This document shows positions 1 through 8,050 of a stretch of 64,000 nt of DNA, in pieces. Every line of letters begins with the position of its first letter. Position 1 is the stretch's first letter. Source of the stretch: Algoriphagus aestuariicola (GTDB taxonomy: Bacteria; Bacteroidota; Bacteroidia; Cytophagales; Cyclobacteriaceae); NCBI RefSeq assembly GCF_017254835.1, contig NZ_JAFKCW010000006.1, forward strand, positions 1 to 64,000. The letters run 5' to 3'. A program made the position numbers and the translations under genes. Under the pieces are notes generated by a model. That model worked only from the letters and a program-made list of their open reading frames with translations, searched no databases and was not told the origin of the DNA.

Positions 1-79
1 CCCATCCCGAACAGAGAAGTTAAGCCCTGCAGCGCCGATGGTACTGGGGTTACACCCGGGAGAGTAGGTCGCCGCCACA
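1..79 (+). rRNA. rrf: 5S ribosomal RNA, 3' part
   Basis: The window opens inside a 5S rRNA. The conserved stretch beginning CCCATCCCGAACAGAGAAGT, the GCGCCGATGGTACTGGGGTT block and the closing GAGAGTAGGTCGCCGCC are typical of bacterial 5S. The 5' part lies outside the window, and the 3' end is placed by similarity to within a few bases. It should be the last gene of an rRNA operon running into the window. Confidence 0.95.
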
Positions 80-86
80 TTATTCC

Positions 87-117
87 AAACCCTTTCAGGA
101 AACTGAAAGGGTTTTTT
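87..117 (+). terminator. Rho-independent terminator of the rRNA operon
   Basis: An AACCCTTTCAG / CTGAAAGGGTT stem with a very short loop is followed by a run of six T, directly after the 5S gene. Confidence 0.85.
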
Positions 118-231
118 GCGTTGGGGGCAGCGTAGTTAACATCGTATCCTTTCTCCTCAATTCCAGCTTTTGCAGCCATCACTTTTCTTTTTAGCCATTA
201 TTGTTGCACTTTTGCAGCAAAACTCAAATTG

Positions 232-1473
232 ATGAACGTACTACTGAAAGGCCTTAGATTGATTCAGGATGGGGTAATTTTGGATTCAAGAGATTACACT
301 TTCAAAAATGGGTTGATTGAACAGGTCTTTGATTCCGACGCGCGCAGATTCGATAAAACTATAGATTGCTCTGGTTTTTTTGCTTCCAAGGGCTGGATTG
401 ATCTCCGCTGCGGACTTGGCGAACCAGGGCAAGAGTATAGGGAGACTGTGGAGACTTTATGCGATTCTTTAAAGGAATCTGGATTTTCCCATGCCTTAAT
501 CATGCCAAACACGGAGCCGGTAATCCAGTCGAAAAGTGAAGTGGATTTTGTACTGGCCAAGGCAGCAAAATACACATCGGAGCTCCTTGTGATGGGAGCC
601 GTGACCAAAGATGCTAAGGGGGAGGATCTCACGGAAATCTTGGACATGCATTTTCAATCCGGCCTACGTTTTTTCGGAGATGGGGTGAAGACCCTAGCCA
701 ACTCGGATCGATACATGAAAATCCTACAATACCTTCAGAAAATTGACGGAGTATTGTTTGACCACGCATATGATCCGCTACTCGGGATTTTTGGACAGAT
801 GCATGAAGGATTTATCTCCACTCAGTTGGGAGTGAAGGGGATCCCGAATTTGGCGGAAGACGTAGCAATACAACGCAACCTGGAGATTTTGAAATATGCT
901 GGGGGAAGAGTCCATTTTCAAACCTTGAGTACCGCAAAAGGTGTCGCGTTGATCAGAGAAGCCAAGGCAAGCGGATTGAGGGTAACCGCGGATGTCTCCA
1001 TTTATCAGTTGGTTTTTTCCGATTCGGATTTGGTGACTTTCGACTCCAACTTTAAGGTAAAACCTCCCTTCCGAGGAAACGAAGACAGAGCTGCATTGAT
1101 AGAAGGTCTAAAGGACGGGACGATCGACGCCATCGTATCCAATCACCAGCCCCAGGACTTTGATTCGAAATTTGCCGAGTTCGATTTGGCTGCATTTGGA
1201 ATGGCAGGTCTGCAGACCTTTTTGCCTGCAATGGTTCAATTAGCGGATGAGCTTTCTTGGGGTCTATTGATAGATAAAATAACAAGTGGCCCGGAGAGCA
1301 TTCTTTCGGTGGAGAATACCTCGTGGACTATTTTCGATCCAGAGGAAAAATGGACTTACGACGAACAGTCCAACAAGTCTCTGTCAGCAAACAATCCTTG
1401 GTATCGATCTGCACTTACCGGCAAGGTCAAATACGTCGTTCAAAAAGGGAAATTGATCAAGACGGATGAATAG
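232..1473 (+). CDS. pyrC: Dihydroorotase-family protein with metal ligands lost (PyrC'-like)
   Basis: This 413-residue protein has the overall layout of a class I dihydroorotase (amidohydrolase fold, pyrimidine synthesis). The D-x-H-x-H metal motif, however, reads D57-L-R59-C-G61, so both first-shell histidines are gone. The late ATDHAPH motif reads V-S-N304-H-Q-P-Q, losing the third-metal-ligand aspartate. D150, H178 and H228 are kept at the expected places. A simple reading is a non-catalytic homologue like the PyrC' that supports aspartate transcarbamoylase in pseudomonads; another is a changed substrate. A TTG lies directly before the ATG at 232 and could also serve as the start. The gene overlaps the next one by 8 bases, so it probably heads an operon of envelope genes. 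The family is certain; lack of dihydroorotase activity is inference. Confidence 0.85.
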   Translation: MNVLLKGLRLIQDGVILDSRDYTFKNGLIEQVFDSDARRFDKTIDCSGFFASKGWIDLRCGLGEPGQEYRETVETLCDSLKESGFSHALIMPNTEPVIQSKSEVDFVLAKAAKYTSELLVMGAVTKDAKGEDLTEILDMHFQSGLRFFGDGVKTLANSDRYMKILQYLQKIDGVLFDHAYDPLLGIFGQMHEGFISTQLGVKGIPNLAEDVAIQRNLEILKYAGGRVHFQTLSTAKGVALIREAKASGLRVTADVSIYQLVFSDSDLVTFDSNFKVKPPFRGNEDRAALIEGLKDGTIDAIVSNHQPQDFDSKFAEFDLAAFGMAGLQTFLPAMVQLADELSWGLLIDKITSGPESILSVENTSWTIFDPEEKWTYDEQSNKSLSANNPWYRSALTGKVKYVVQKGKLIKTDE

Positions 1474-1975
1474 GTACTTCAGATCTGCTTATCAATTTGG
1501 GGCGCTTGGCGGGCTTTTGAGTGTCGTTTCCTTTTCCACCCTTTCCTTTTTGTATCCTGACCCGACGAATCTAAACTTGCTGTTTGGCTACGTTTTGGTG
1601 CCCGTTGCAGTATTTCTTGCTATCAAGTATTTCAAGGAAAGTGTCAATTCTGGCTATTTGTCTTTTGCGGAAGGCATGACGGTAGGCTTCGTTGCCTACT
1701 CATTGTTGGGCCTATTGTCAGTGATTGGAATTTGGGTAATACTGAGCTTTTCTCCCGAGCTTTTTGATCAGATCAAGGTGCAGAAAATGCAAGTTCTCGC
1801 CGAAAATAGGGAAACGATCATTTCCCAACTGGGCGAAGCGTCCTATTTAAGCACTGAAACAAGCATGGTCGGGATGGGGCCTTGGGATATTGCTTTAAAC
1901 GATGGACTTTGGAAAATCGTCCCTGGAATGTTTTTTAGCATTATTATTTCTATTATTTTCAGGAAAAACCCCTAA
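1466..1975 (+). CDS. DUF4199 family membrane protein (first copy)
   Basis: This 169-residue protein has four likely membrane helices, roughly residues 12-30, 37-56, 72-98 and 148-165. The soluble stretch of about 45 residues between the last two helices is typical of DUF4199, a Bacteroidota family of unknown function. The ATG overlaps the end of the preceding pyrC-like gene by 8 bases, suggesting translational coupling. A paralogue follows 11 bases downstream. Function is not known; the neighbouring glycosyltransferases suggest a role in envelope glycoconjugate traffic, which is only inference. Confidence 0.8.
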   Translation: MNRYFRSAYQFGALGGLLSVVSFSTLSFLYPDPTNLNLLFGYVLVPVAVFLAIKYFKESVNSGYLSFAEGMTVGFVAYSLLGLLSVIGIWVILSFSPELFDQIKVQKMQVLAENRETIISQLGEASYLSTETSMVGMGPWDIALNDGLWKIVPGMFFSIIISIIFRKNP

Positions 1976-1986
1976 CTAATTCTTTT

Positions 1987-2535
1987 ATGGAAGAGCAACA
2001 GACACCATTTCAGGCAGCTATCAAACCAGGACTCACGATGGGATTGGTGGCTTTGGCCATCACCTACATTGCCTATTTTATCGACTCCAGTTTATTGGCT
2101 TCCTTATGGCTGGCGTTGATTGGCCTTGTAGTTTTCTTTGGGTTGATCATCTATTTTGGCAAGCAATATCGCGCAGAGCTCGGCGGCTTCATGAGTTTTG
2201 GTACCGCCTTTAATTTTAGTTTTGTCGCCATGATCATTTCCGGGATTATTTCCTTGATAGGCCAGATACTCCTTTTTCACGTGATTGACCCTTCATTGCC
2301 GGGCGTTTTGACTGATATTGCTTTCCAAAAATCCCTTGAGATGATGGAGGGTTTTGGACAGAATCCGGATTCACTTCCACCGGCTACATTGGATGAAATT
2401 CGGAATAGTACTGCGGCCTCCTTTTCCATTGGCGGTCAATTGAAAAACTTTGGTATTGGATTGATCATATATGCCATTATCGCCTTAATTTTGGCGGCAA
2501 TCCTAAAGAAGCGAGACAAATCGCTGGACTATTAA
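1987..2535 (+). CDS. DUF4199 family membrane protein (second copy)
   Basis: This 182-residue protein shares the layout of its upstream neighbour: N-terminal helices at about 17-33 and 38-57, a third at about 72-97, a polar central loop, and a last helix at about 153-173 followed by a basic tail ending KKRDKSLDY. It is another DUF4199 member. The two copies are clearly diverged, so this is an old duplication or a heteromeric pair rather than a recent repeat. It sits 3 bases before the first glycosyltransferase, in the same transcription unit. Function unknown. Confidence 0.8.
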   Translation: MEEQQTPFQAAIKPGLTMGLVALAITYIAYFIDSSLLASLWLALIGLVVFFGLIIYFGKQYRAELGGFMSFGTAFNFSFVAMIISGIISLIGQILLFHVIDPSLPGVLTDIAFQKSLEMMEGFGQNPDSLPPATLDEIRNSTAASFSIGGQLKNFGIGLIIYAIIALILAAILKKRDKSLDY

Positions 2536-2538
2536 TCT

Positions 2539-3501
2539 ATGACCCAACTTTCCGTAGTTGTTCCTGTTTTCAACGAGGAAGAATCTTTGCCAGAATTAAC
2601 CCAATGGATCAGCCGTGTGATGAAAGAACACGGCTTTTCTTATGAGGTGATTTTAGTAAATGATGGCAGTACTGATCGCTCTTGGGAAGTCATACACCGC
2701 TTGTCCCAGGAAAATCCGAATTTGAAAGGGCTGAATTTTACAAGGAACTTCGGAAAGTCAGCAGCTCTCGATGCAGGTTTTAGGCGCGCTGTTGGCGAAG
2801 TGGTCATAACGATGGACGCAGACCTGCAGGACAGTCCCGATGAGATTCCCGGGCTCTATCGGATGGTGGCGATTGATGGACTCGATGTCGTTTCCGGCTG
2901 GAAAAAGGAGCGACATGATCCGATATCCAAAACCATTCCCTCCAAATTTTTCAATGGTGTGACGCGGTGGATTTCGGGTATACAGCTCCATGATTTCAAT
3001 TGTGGACTGAAAGCCTACAAGAATAAAGTCGTTAAAAACATCCATGTGTATGGGGAAATGCATCGCTACATCCCTCTGCTTTCGAAGTGGAATGGCTTTG
3101 GGAAGATCGGGGAGAAGGTGGTGCAGCACCAGCCAAGAAAGTACGGCTACTCGAAGTTTGGCTTGGAACGTTTCCTCAATGGGTTCTTGGACCTAATCAC
3201 GGTTTCCTTTGTGCACAGGTACAAGAAAAAGCCCATGCACTTTTTTGGGCTTTTGGGTAGCGCATCATTTCTCACCGGTTTTCTGATTACCGCCTGGTTG
3301 ATTTTTGAGAAAATATATGGGTTAAGCAAAGGCCTCAAAGTTCGAGAGATCGTAGATCAACCTTTGTTTTTCCTGGCTTTGGTAGCTTTGATCATCGGCG
3401 TTCAGCTTTTTGTGACTGGTTTTATTGCCGAGTTGATGACGTCCAACCAGTCAAAGGAGATTGAATACAAAATTGACGAGGAGGTAAATTTTGACTTCTG
3501 A
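2539..3501 (+). CDS. Family 2 glycosyltransferase, polyprenyl-phosphate type (GtrB/DPM1-like)
   Basis: A 320-residue GT-A enzyme of the GT2 family. Visible motifs are the N-terminal VVVPVFNEEESL, the N41-D42 nucleotide contact and the D93-A-D95 (DAD) metal motif followed by LQDSP. The C-terminal third has two hydrophobic helices at about 235-257 and 272-297, the GtrB/ArnC layout. Such enzymes move a sugar from a nucleotide donor to undecaprenyl phosphate on the cytoplasmic face. The stop overlaps the start of the next glycosyltransferase by one base (TGATG). The actual sugar cannot be read from the sequence. Confidence 0.9.
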   Translation: MTQLSVVVPVFNEEESLPELTQWISRVMKEHGFSYEVILVNDGSTDRSWEVIHRLSQENPNLKGLNFTRNFGKSAALDAGFRRAVGEVVITMDADLQDSPDEIPGLYRMVAIDGLDVVSGWKKERHDPISKTIPSKFFNGVTRWISGIQLHDFNCGLKAYKNKVVKNIHVYGEMHRYIPLLSKWNGFGKIGEKVVQHQPRKYGYSKFGLERFLNGFLDLITVSFVHRYKKKPMHFFGLLGSASFLTGFLITAWLIFEKIYGLSKGLKVREIVDQPLFFLALVALIIGVQLFVTGFIAELMTSNQSKEIEYKIDEEVNFDF

Positions 3502-4463
3502 TGCTTTTTTCGGTAATCATACCGGTCTACAATCGTCCAAATGAAGTTCTCGAACTTCTTTCCAGTTTGGCTCATCAAACCCATCGGGAATTTGAGGTGA
3601 TCTTGATAGAGGATGGGTCGACCGTCCGAGCGGACAAGGTTGTCTCCCAGTATGTTTCCTTCTTGTCGATCCAGTATCTTATCCAGGACAACCAAGGTCA
3701 GGGATTTGCAAGAAATGCGGGAATGGCTAAGGCACAGGGCGATTTCTTTGTGATCTTAGACTCAGATGTGATCTTGCCTCAGAACTACCTCAAGGAGTTG
3801 CAGGGCGCCATCAAGGAAAGAAAACTGGACGCCTTTGGCGGGCCAGATGCGGCTTCGGCCGATTTTTCAAACCTTCAGAAAGCCATGGACTTTGCGATGA
3901 CTTCCTTTTGGACTACCGGCGGAATCAGGGGCAAGCTGAAGGATCCAGCAAAGTACCAAGCGAGGGGATTTAACATGGGAGTTTCCAGGGAGGTCTTCGA
4001 AAAGTTGGGCGGATTTGTAGATCCAAACCGAGGAGAGGACATCGAATGGAGTATTCGAATCAAGAAGGCCGGATACAAACTAGAACTGGTCGAAGAGGCG
4101 TATGTCTATCATAAACGGAAAAACACCCTGAAGTCATTTGCAAAGCAGGCGTTTTCCTTTGGTAGAAACCGGGTTAACGTCTCGAGGTTTCATCCCGAAG
4201 CTATCAAGGCAGTACATTGGATGCCTACTCTTTTCTTGCTCTTTGTAGTTTTACTTCTCGTCAATGCTGTTTTTTTTCCAAAATTCCTGATGCCTCATCT
4301 TATGATTTTGGGAGTGTGGGCGCTACTAGTGGTCTGGTCCGCAAGCCGTAAATATGCGTCTTTACCGGTAGGCGCTTTGGCGCTAGTGACATCAGCTATT
4401 CAGCTTGGCAGCTACGGGGCTGGGTTGCTATTTGAGCTGGCAAAAAAGGCGGTAAATGGCTAA
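3501..4463 (+). CDS. Family 2 glycosyltransferase
   Basis: A 320-residue GT2 enzyme distinct from its neighbour. It begins with SVIIPVYNRPNEV, has E37-D38 and the D87-S-D89 (DXD) metal site, and a later GEDIEWSIRI acceptor/catalytic segment. Two or three C-terminal membrane segments at about 240-262, 266-285 and 290-310 anchor it. It probably adds a sugar to a lipid-linked or surface polysaccharide, perhaps after the partner enzyme has acted. It starts by a one-base overlap with the upstream gene and ends with a 4-base tail-to-tail overlap with the methyltransferase on the other strand, so there is no room for a dedicated terminator. Confidence 0.88.
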   Translation: MLFSVIIPVYNRPNEVLELLSSLAHQTHREFEVILIEDGSTVRADKVVSQYVSFLSIQYLIQDNQGQGFARNAGMAKAQGDFFVILDSDVILPQNYLKELQGAIKERKLDAFGGPDAASADFSNLQKAMDFAMTSFWTTGGIRGKLKDPAKYQARGFNMGVSREVFEKLGGFVDPNRGEDIEWSIRIKKAGYKLELVEEAYVYHKRKNTLKSFAKQAFSFGRNRVNVSRFHPEAIKAVHWMPTLFLLFVVLLLVNAVFFPKFLMPHLMILGVWALLVVWSASRKYASLPVGALALVTSAIQLGSYGAGLLFELAKKAVNG

Positions 4464-5224
4464 ATGCCTTTTTTGCACACAAAAATGACCTCATCGGGTG
4501 CCAGTGCAAAGCGCTTCACTTTTTCGGCGGGGAGCTCCTTGACAAAGAGGTTTTCCTCGATTTGAAGACCTGACTTTCGAAGTCGTTCTGCATAGTCTTT
4601 TCCAAACTTTCGAACATGATCGCGCTGGCCAAAGAGCTTTTCCCGTTCGGCTGGATCGTTGATCGTTTTGTCCTCAAGAGTTCTTTCCAAAGGATAAACT
4701 GGCGATTGCAGGATACCCCATCCCCCTGGTTTCAGCACCCGATTGAATTCCGAACACGCCAAGATATCATCGTCCACATGCTCTAGTACGTGGTTGCAAA
4801 AGACCACATCGAAGCTGTTGTCCGGAAAAGGAACAGAATGAACGTCCATCTTGACCTTTGCGAGTGGTGATTCGATGTCTGCCGTGATATAGTCCAAATT
4901 AGGCAAGGCTTCGAACCGCTCGATGAAGCAATGCTCCGGCGCAACATGGAGTACCTTGAGCTTGCCGGTGAAAAAGTTTGTCCTCTCCTGCAAGAAAAGC
5001 CACATCAGACGATGTCTTTCCAAAGCTAGGCAACTCGGACAAAGGGCGTTTTCTCGAGCAATTCTTCCATAAGGTAAAAATTTCTTGTACTGGCTCTTGC
5101 AAACCGGGCATTCCACGTCATTCCCACGATTCAATAGTGAAAGTGTTTTCATCACCATGGGGCTAATGGTCTGAAGAATGGGACGCGGGACGTACCTAAT
5201 GACGAAACTGATTGCGGTTTTCAT
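4460..5224 (-). CDS. Class I SAM-dependent methyltransferase with N-terminal cysteine pairs
   Basis: A 254-residue protein. Residues 39-65 hold two CxxC pairs (C39, C42, C62, C65), probably a zinc-binding module. A Rossmann methyltransferase follows, with motif I around VLHVAPEH, an acidic residue after YITAD, and a DVVFCNHVLEHVDDD motif typical of the Methyltransf_11 group. An N-terminal hydrophobic stretch (about 1-30) may associate it with the membrane. Methylation of a glycan or a small molecule fits the adjacent glycosyltransferases, but the substrate is unknown. It is convergent with the second glycosyltransferase, overlapping by 4 bases. Confidence 0.85.
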   Translation of the reverse strand: MKTAISFVIRYVPRPILQTISPMVMKTLSLLNRGNDVECPVCKSQYKKFLPYGRIARENALCPSCLALERHRLMWLFLQERTNFFTGKLKVLHVAPEHCFIERFEALPNLDYITADIESPLAKVKMDVHSVPFPDNSFDVVFCNHVLEHVDDDILACSEFNRVLKPGGWGILQSPVYPLERTLEDKTINDPAEREKLFGQRDHVRKFGKDYAERLRKSGLQIEENLFVKELPAEKVKRFALAPDEVIFVCKKGI

Positions 5225-5303
5225 GAAATGACAATGTGGCGCAAATTACCAAAACAATCACAGTTGGACTCGATCAGACTGATATTCCTGGCATTTGAGC
5301 CAA

Positions 5304-5326
5304 AAAAAAGCGGATACCTCCGCTTT
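5304..5326 (-). terminator. Terminator after the SPFH/RHH gene group
   Basis: On the minus strand an AAAGCGGA / TCCGCTTT stem is followed by a run of T, 30 bases beyond the stop of the small ribbon-helix-helix gene. Confidence 0.75.
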
Positions 5327-5355
5327 AGTGATATACTAGTTTTGTTGTTTCTTGC

Positions 5356-5538
5356 CTATTCCGGTTCATCGGTATCCTCAGGGGATCCCTTTGGCAATCT
5401 GCCGGCCTTTTTCAATGACTCGCGGATAATCCACTCCAACTGTCCGTTGGTGCTTCGGAATTCATCCGCAGCCCATTTTTCCAATGATTTCATCATGGAT
5501 TCATCTAGTCGGAGAGCAAATGCTTTTTTCTTGGACAT
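5356..5538 (-). CDS. Small Arc-type ribbon-helix-helix protein
   Basis: A 60-residue basic/acidic protein. Residues 4-12 (KKAFALRLD) form the beta strand and about 13-45 the two helices (MMKSLEKWAADEF, NGQLEWIIRESLKKAG) of an Arc/MetJ-like fold. The last 15 residues are an acidic, disordered tail. Proteins of this size and pattern accompany SPFH genes in several bacteria. It follows the PH-like gene by 3 bases and is last in the unit. It may be an autoregulator, or a small adaptor for the SPFH assembly; neither is shown by the sequence. Confidence 0.75.
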   Translation of the reverse strand: MSKKKAFALRLDESMMKSLEKWAADEFRSTNGQLEWIIRESLKKAGRLPKGSPEDTDEPE

Positions 5539-5541
5539 GAT

Positions 5542-6030
5542 CTAATCCTCCATCCAGTTTTCAATAAACTCAGCGAGTTCCTTTGGTTTTTGCGTGCCTA
5601 TTAGGACTTTTCTCTTTTCTCCCAAATCAATCAAAAGTCCGGAATCACCCATCACGGTATAAGCTTTGGTCGTTCGGTTTCCTTTGATGCCCCAGCCCCC
5701 ATGGTCCGTGATCGGGCTGAAAGTAGTCACCTTGGCTGACCTGACCGATGGTTTTTCGATCAAACGCCACTTCACGAAAGGGAAATAGTGATAGTGGATG
5801 CCCCTTTCATCAATTCTTGTCTGAAGCCTGACATTGAAAAGGAGTGCCATCACTGATGCCATCACGGTGACTATTGCCGCTAGGGCAATGATACCCTCTT
5901 GCCTTTCAGATTCATTAGTCAATACCAATACGCTTACAATAACGATCGTCGGGATCTCCAGCATCAGAACAAGATAGAAGACCCAGGTGCCCCGGTAGCT
6001 TTGCTCTTCTTTGAATATCCGACCATGCAT
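5542..6030 (-). CDS. Membrane protein with PH-like domain (DUF6141-like)
   Basis: A 162-residue protein with two membrane helices at about 16-37 and 46-67. A beta-rich domain from about residue 70 to 160 follows, with features of bacterial PH domains (ERGIHYHYFPFVKWRLI, then GDSGLLIDLGEKRKVLIGTQKP, ending ELAEFIENWMED). It lies 4 bases downstream of the SPFH gene and 3 before the RHH gene, so the three are surely co-transcribed. Function is unknown; a membrane-bound partner of the SPFH protein is the natural inference. Confidence 0.7.
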   Translation of the reverse strand: MHGRIFKEEQSYRGTWVFYLVLMLEIPTIVIVSVLVLTNESERQEGIIALAAIVTVMASVMALLFNVRLQTRIDERGIHYHYFPFVKWRLIEKPSVRSAKVTTFSPITDHGGWGIKGNRTTKAYTVMGDSGLLIDLGEKRKVLIGTQKPKELAEFIENWMED

Positions 6031-6034
6031 GGGC

Positions 6035-6880
6035 TTATTGATTTAACGTTCCAACATTCAACACTGGACTGGCGCTTCGATCCGAGCAAAGCACCACCAT
6101 CAGATTAGACACCATCGCGGCCTTTTTTTCCTCGTCAAACTCTATGATGTCTTTCATCTTCAGGTCTGCCAGTGCCATTTCAACCATTCCGACGGCTCCC
6201 TCGACTATTTTCTGTCGAGCGGCGACGATTGCCGTGGCCTGTTGTCTCTGGAGCATCGCAGACGCAATCTCCGAGGAATAGGCTAAGTGGGAGATTCGGG
6301 CCTCAATTACTTTGATGCCGGCGTGATTGAGTCGGTCTATGATTTCCGCTTCCAAGGAGTGGTTGACTTCTTCCACACCGGATCGAAGCGTTATCTCTGC
6401 TTCTTCATCCTCAAAGTTGTCATAGGGATAAAGACCGGCCATCTTTCTCACCGCAGCATCGCTCTGCAGGTGAACGAAATTTTCATAGTCTTCCACGTCG
6501 AAAGTAGCCTTGAATGTGTCCTCTACCTGCCAAACCACGATCGTCCCCACCATTACCGGGTTTCCGATCTTGTCGTTGACCTTGAGTGGTTTGTTTTCAA
6601 AGTTTCTCACCCGAAGCGAGATTTTCTTTTTGGTCATAAAAGGGTTGACCCAGTAGAATCCATTTTCCTTGACCGTTCCCTCGTATTTTCCGAACAAGAG
6701 AAGAACCATTGCTTTGTTTGGTTCGACGATAAAGAATCCAGGCGAGCAGGCAATGGCCAAAAAAAGGAGGATCCCACCAACCAGCGCGCCGGCAGAAAGG
6801 AGAAATGCGGAACCAATGATTCCTAATAATACCAGGAAAACCATGATGTATCCTGAACTGGGTTTGGTTATTTTTTCCAT
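6035..6880 (-). CDS. SPFH domain (stomatin/prohibitin-like) membrane protein
   Basis: A 281-residue protein with two N-terminal hydrophobic segments (about 11-28 and 30-47). An SPFH/Band 7 domain spans about 48-200, recognisable by FFIVEPNKAMVLLLFGKYEGTV, the NPFM element and GIKVIEARISHLAYSSEI. A short helical tail (AMLQRQQATAIVAARQKI) follows. Proteins of this type form oligomeric membrane scaffolds. It heads the three-gene unit with a PH-like membrane protein and a ribbon-helix-helix protein. The role in this organism is unknown. Confidence 0.88.
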   Translation of the reverse strand: MEKITKPSSGYIMVFLVLLGIIGSAFLLSAGALVGGILLFLAIACSPGFFIVEPNKAMVLLLFGKYEGTVKENGFYWVNPFMTKKKISLRVRNFENKPLKVNDKIGNPVMVGTIVVWQVEDTFKATFDVEDYENFVHLQSDAAVRKMAGLYPYDNFEDEEAEITLRSGVEEVNHSLEAEIIDRLNHAGIKVIEARISHLAYSSEIASAMLQRQQATAIVAARQKIVEGAVGMVEMALADLKMKDIIEFDEEKKAAMVSNLMVVLCSDRSASPVLNVGTLNQ

Positions 6881-6949
6881 TTCAATATGATGTTAAAATG
6901 ATATCATTGTGAATTACGTGAAATGGATTTGGAAGTTCAAGTTTTGATA

Positions 6950-6980
6950 AAAAAAAATACCCCAGTGTTGCCGGGGTATC
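6950..6980 (-). terminator. Terminator of ftsY
   Basis: On the minus strand an ATACCCC / GGGGTAT stem with a 9-base loop is followed by eight or more T, 20-50 bases after the ftsY stop. Confidence 0.85.
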
Positions 6981-6999
6981 AGGTTTTGGTTGGTGGCTT

Positions 7000-7956
7000 T
7001 TATTTCTTTTTAAAAAGCGAGTCGACAAATTCCCGTCGATTAAACAACTGTAGGTCTGTCATTTTTTCGCCAACGCCGATGTATTTCACGGGAATTTTGA
7101 ATTGGTCGGAAATCCCGATAACTACTCCTCCTTTTGCCGTTCCGTCAAGCTTGGTGATGGCCAATGCGGAGATTTCGGTGACCTTGGTGAATTCCTTGGC
7201 TTGTATGAACGCATTTTGACCTGTAGACCCGTCCAATACCAAAAGTATCTCATGCGGTGCGTCGGGAATGAACTTCTGCATTACCCGCTTGATCTTGCCG
7301 AGTTCATTCATGAGGTTAACTTTGGTGTGCAGGCGTCCGGCGGTGTCAATGATTACGATGTCAGCACCTGTGTCTACGCCTTGTTTCACTGCGTCAAATG
7401 CGACGGACGCCGGATCGGTATTCATGCCGTGAGAGACTACCGGCACGCCGACTCTCTCACCCCAGAGGATAAGCTGATCTACGGCAGCAGCCCTGAAGGT
7501 ATCCGCCGCTCCCAATACGACGGATTTGCCTGCGTTTTTGAAGAGGTTTGCCAACTTGCCGATGGTGGTAGTCTTTCCTACACCGTTTACCCCGACGACC
7601 ATCAGGACGTAAGGCTTTCTGTCTGCAGGAATATCAAAATCTAGTAGGTCTTGAGTATTGTTTTCCTCCAGTAGGGAGGCGATTTCTTCTCTCAGGATCA
7701 CATCCAGCTCAGAAGAGTTGAGGTACTTGTCCCGGGCTACTCGCTCCTCGATTCTTCGAATGACCTTGATCGTGGTGTCGACCCCGACATCGGAAGTGAT
7801 GAGGATTTCTTCGAGCTGGTCGAGTACTTCCTCATCGACCTGGGACTTTCCTACTACTGCCTTGCTGAGCTTGGAGAAAATGGATTCGCTGGTTTTCTGA
7901 AGCCCTTGATCTAGACTTTCTTTTTTTTCCTTTGAGAAAAATCCAAAGATTCCCAT
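7000..7956 (-). CDS. ftsY: Signal recognition particle receptor FtsY
   Basis: A 318-residue SRP GTPase that docks ribosome-SRP complexes at the inner membrane. The N domain takes up about residues 1-95. The NG GTPase follows with the P-loop GVNGVGKTTTIGKLA at about 123-137, DTAGRLHTK (G3), TKLDGTAKGG (G4) and the closing GVGEKMTDLQLFNRREFVDSLF. The acidic A domain of E. coli FtsY is absent, as is usual in this phylum; only a short charged lead (MGIFGFFSKEKK) precedes the N domain and may touch the membrane. It follows the DUF4295 gene in the conserved rpmB-rpmG-DUF4295-ftsY order. Confidence 0.97.
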   Translation of the reverse strand: MGIFGFFSKEKKESLDQGLQKTSESIFSKLSKAVVGKSQVDEEVLDQLEEILITSDVGVDTTIKVIRRIEERVARDKYLNSSELDVILREEIASLLEENNTQDLLDFDIPADRKPYVLMVVGVNGVGKTTTIGKLANLFKNAGKSVVLGAADTFRAAAVDQLILWGERVGVPVVSHGMNTDPASVAFDAVKQGVDTGADIVIIDTAGRLHTKVNLMNELGKIKRVMQKFIPDAPHEILLVLDGSTGQNAFIQAKEFTKVTEISALAITKLDGTAKGGVVIGISDQFKIPVKYIGVGEKMTDLQLFNRREFVDSLFKKK

Positions 7957-7988
7957 GCTGCGAAGTGTTTTAAAAGTGGAATATAATG

Positions 7989-8022
7989 AAAAAGTCCCTG
8001 CTGATTTTCTACCAGAGGGACT
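7989..8022 (-). terminator. Terminator between DUF4295 gene and ftsY
   Basis: On the minus strand an AGTCCCT / AGGGACT stem, extended by CTG/CAG, is followed by five T. It lies between the DUF4295 stop and the ftsY start and may only partly stop transcription. Confidence 0.7.
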
Positions 8023-8050
8023 CGAAGTGCATTACGATGCGCTAGGCAAA

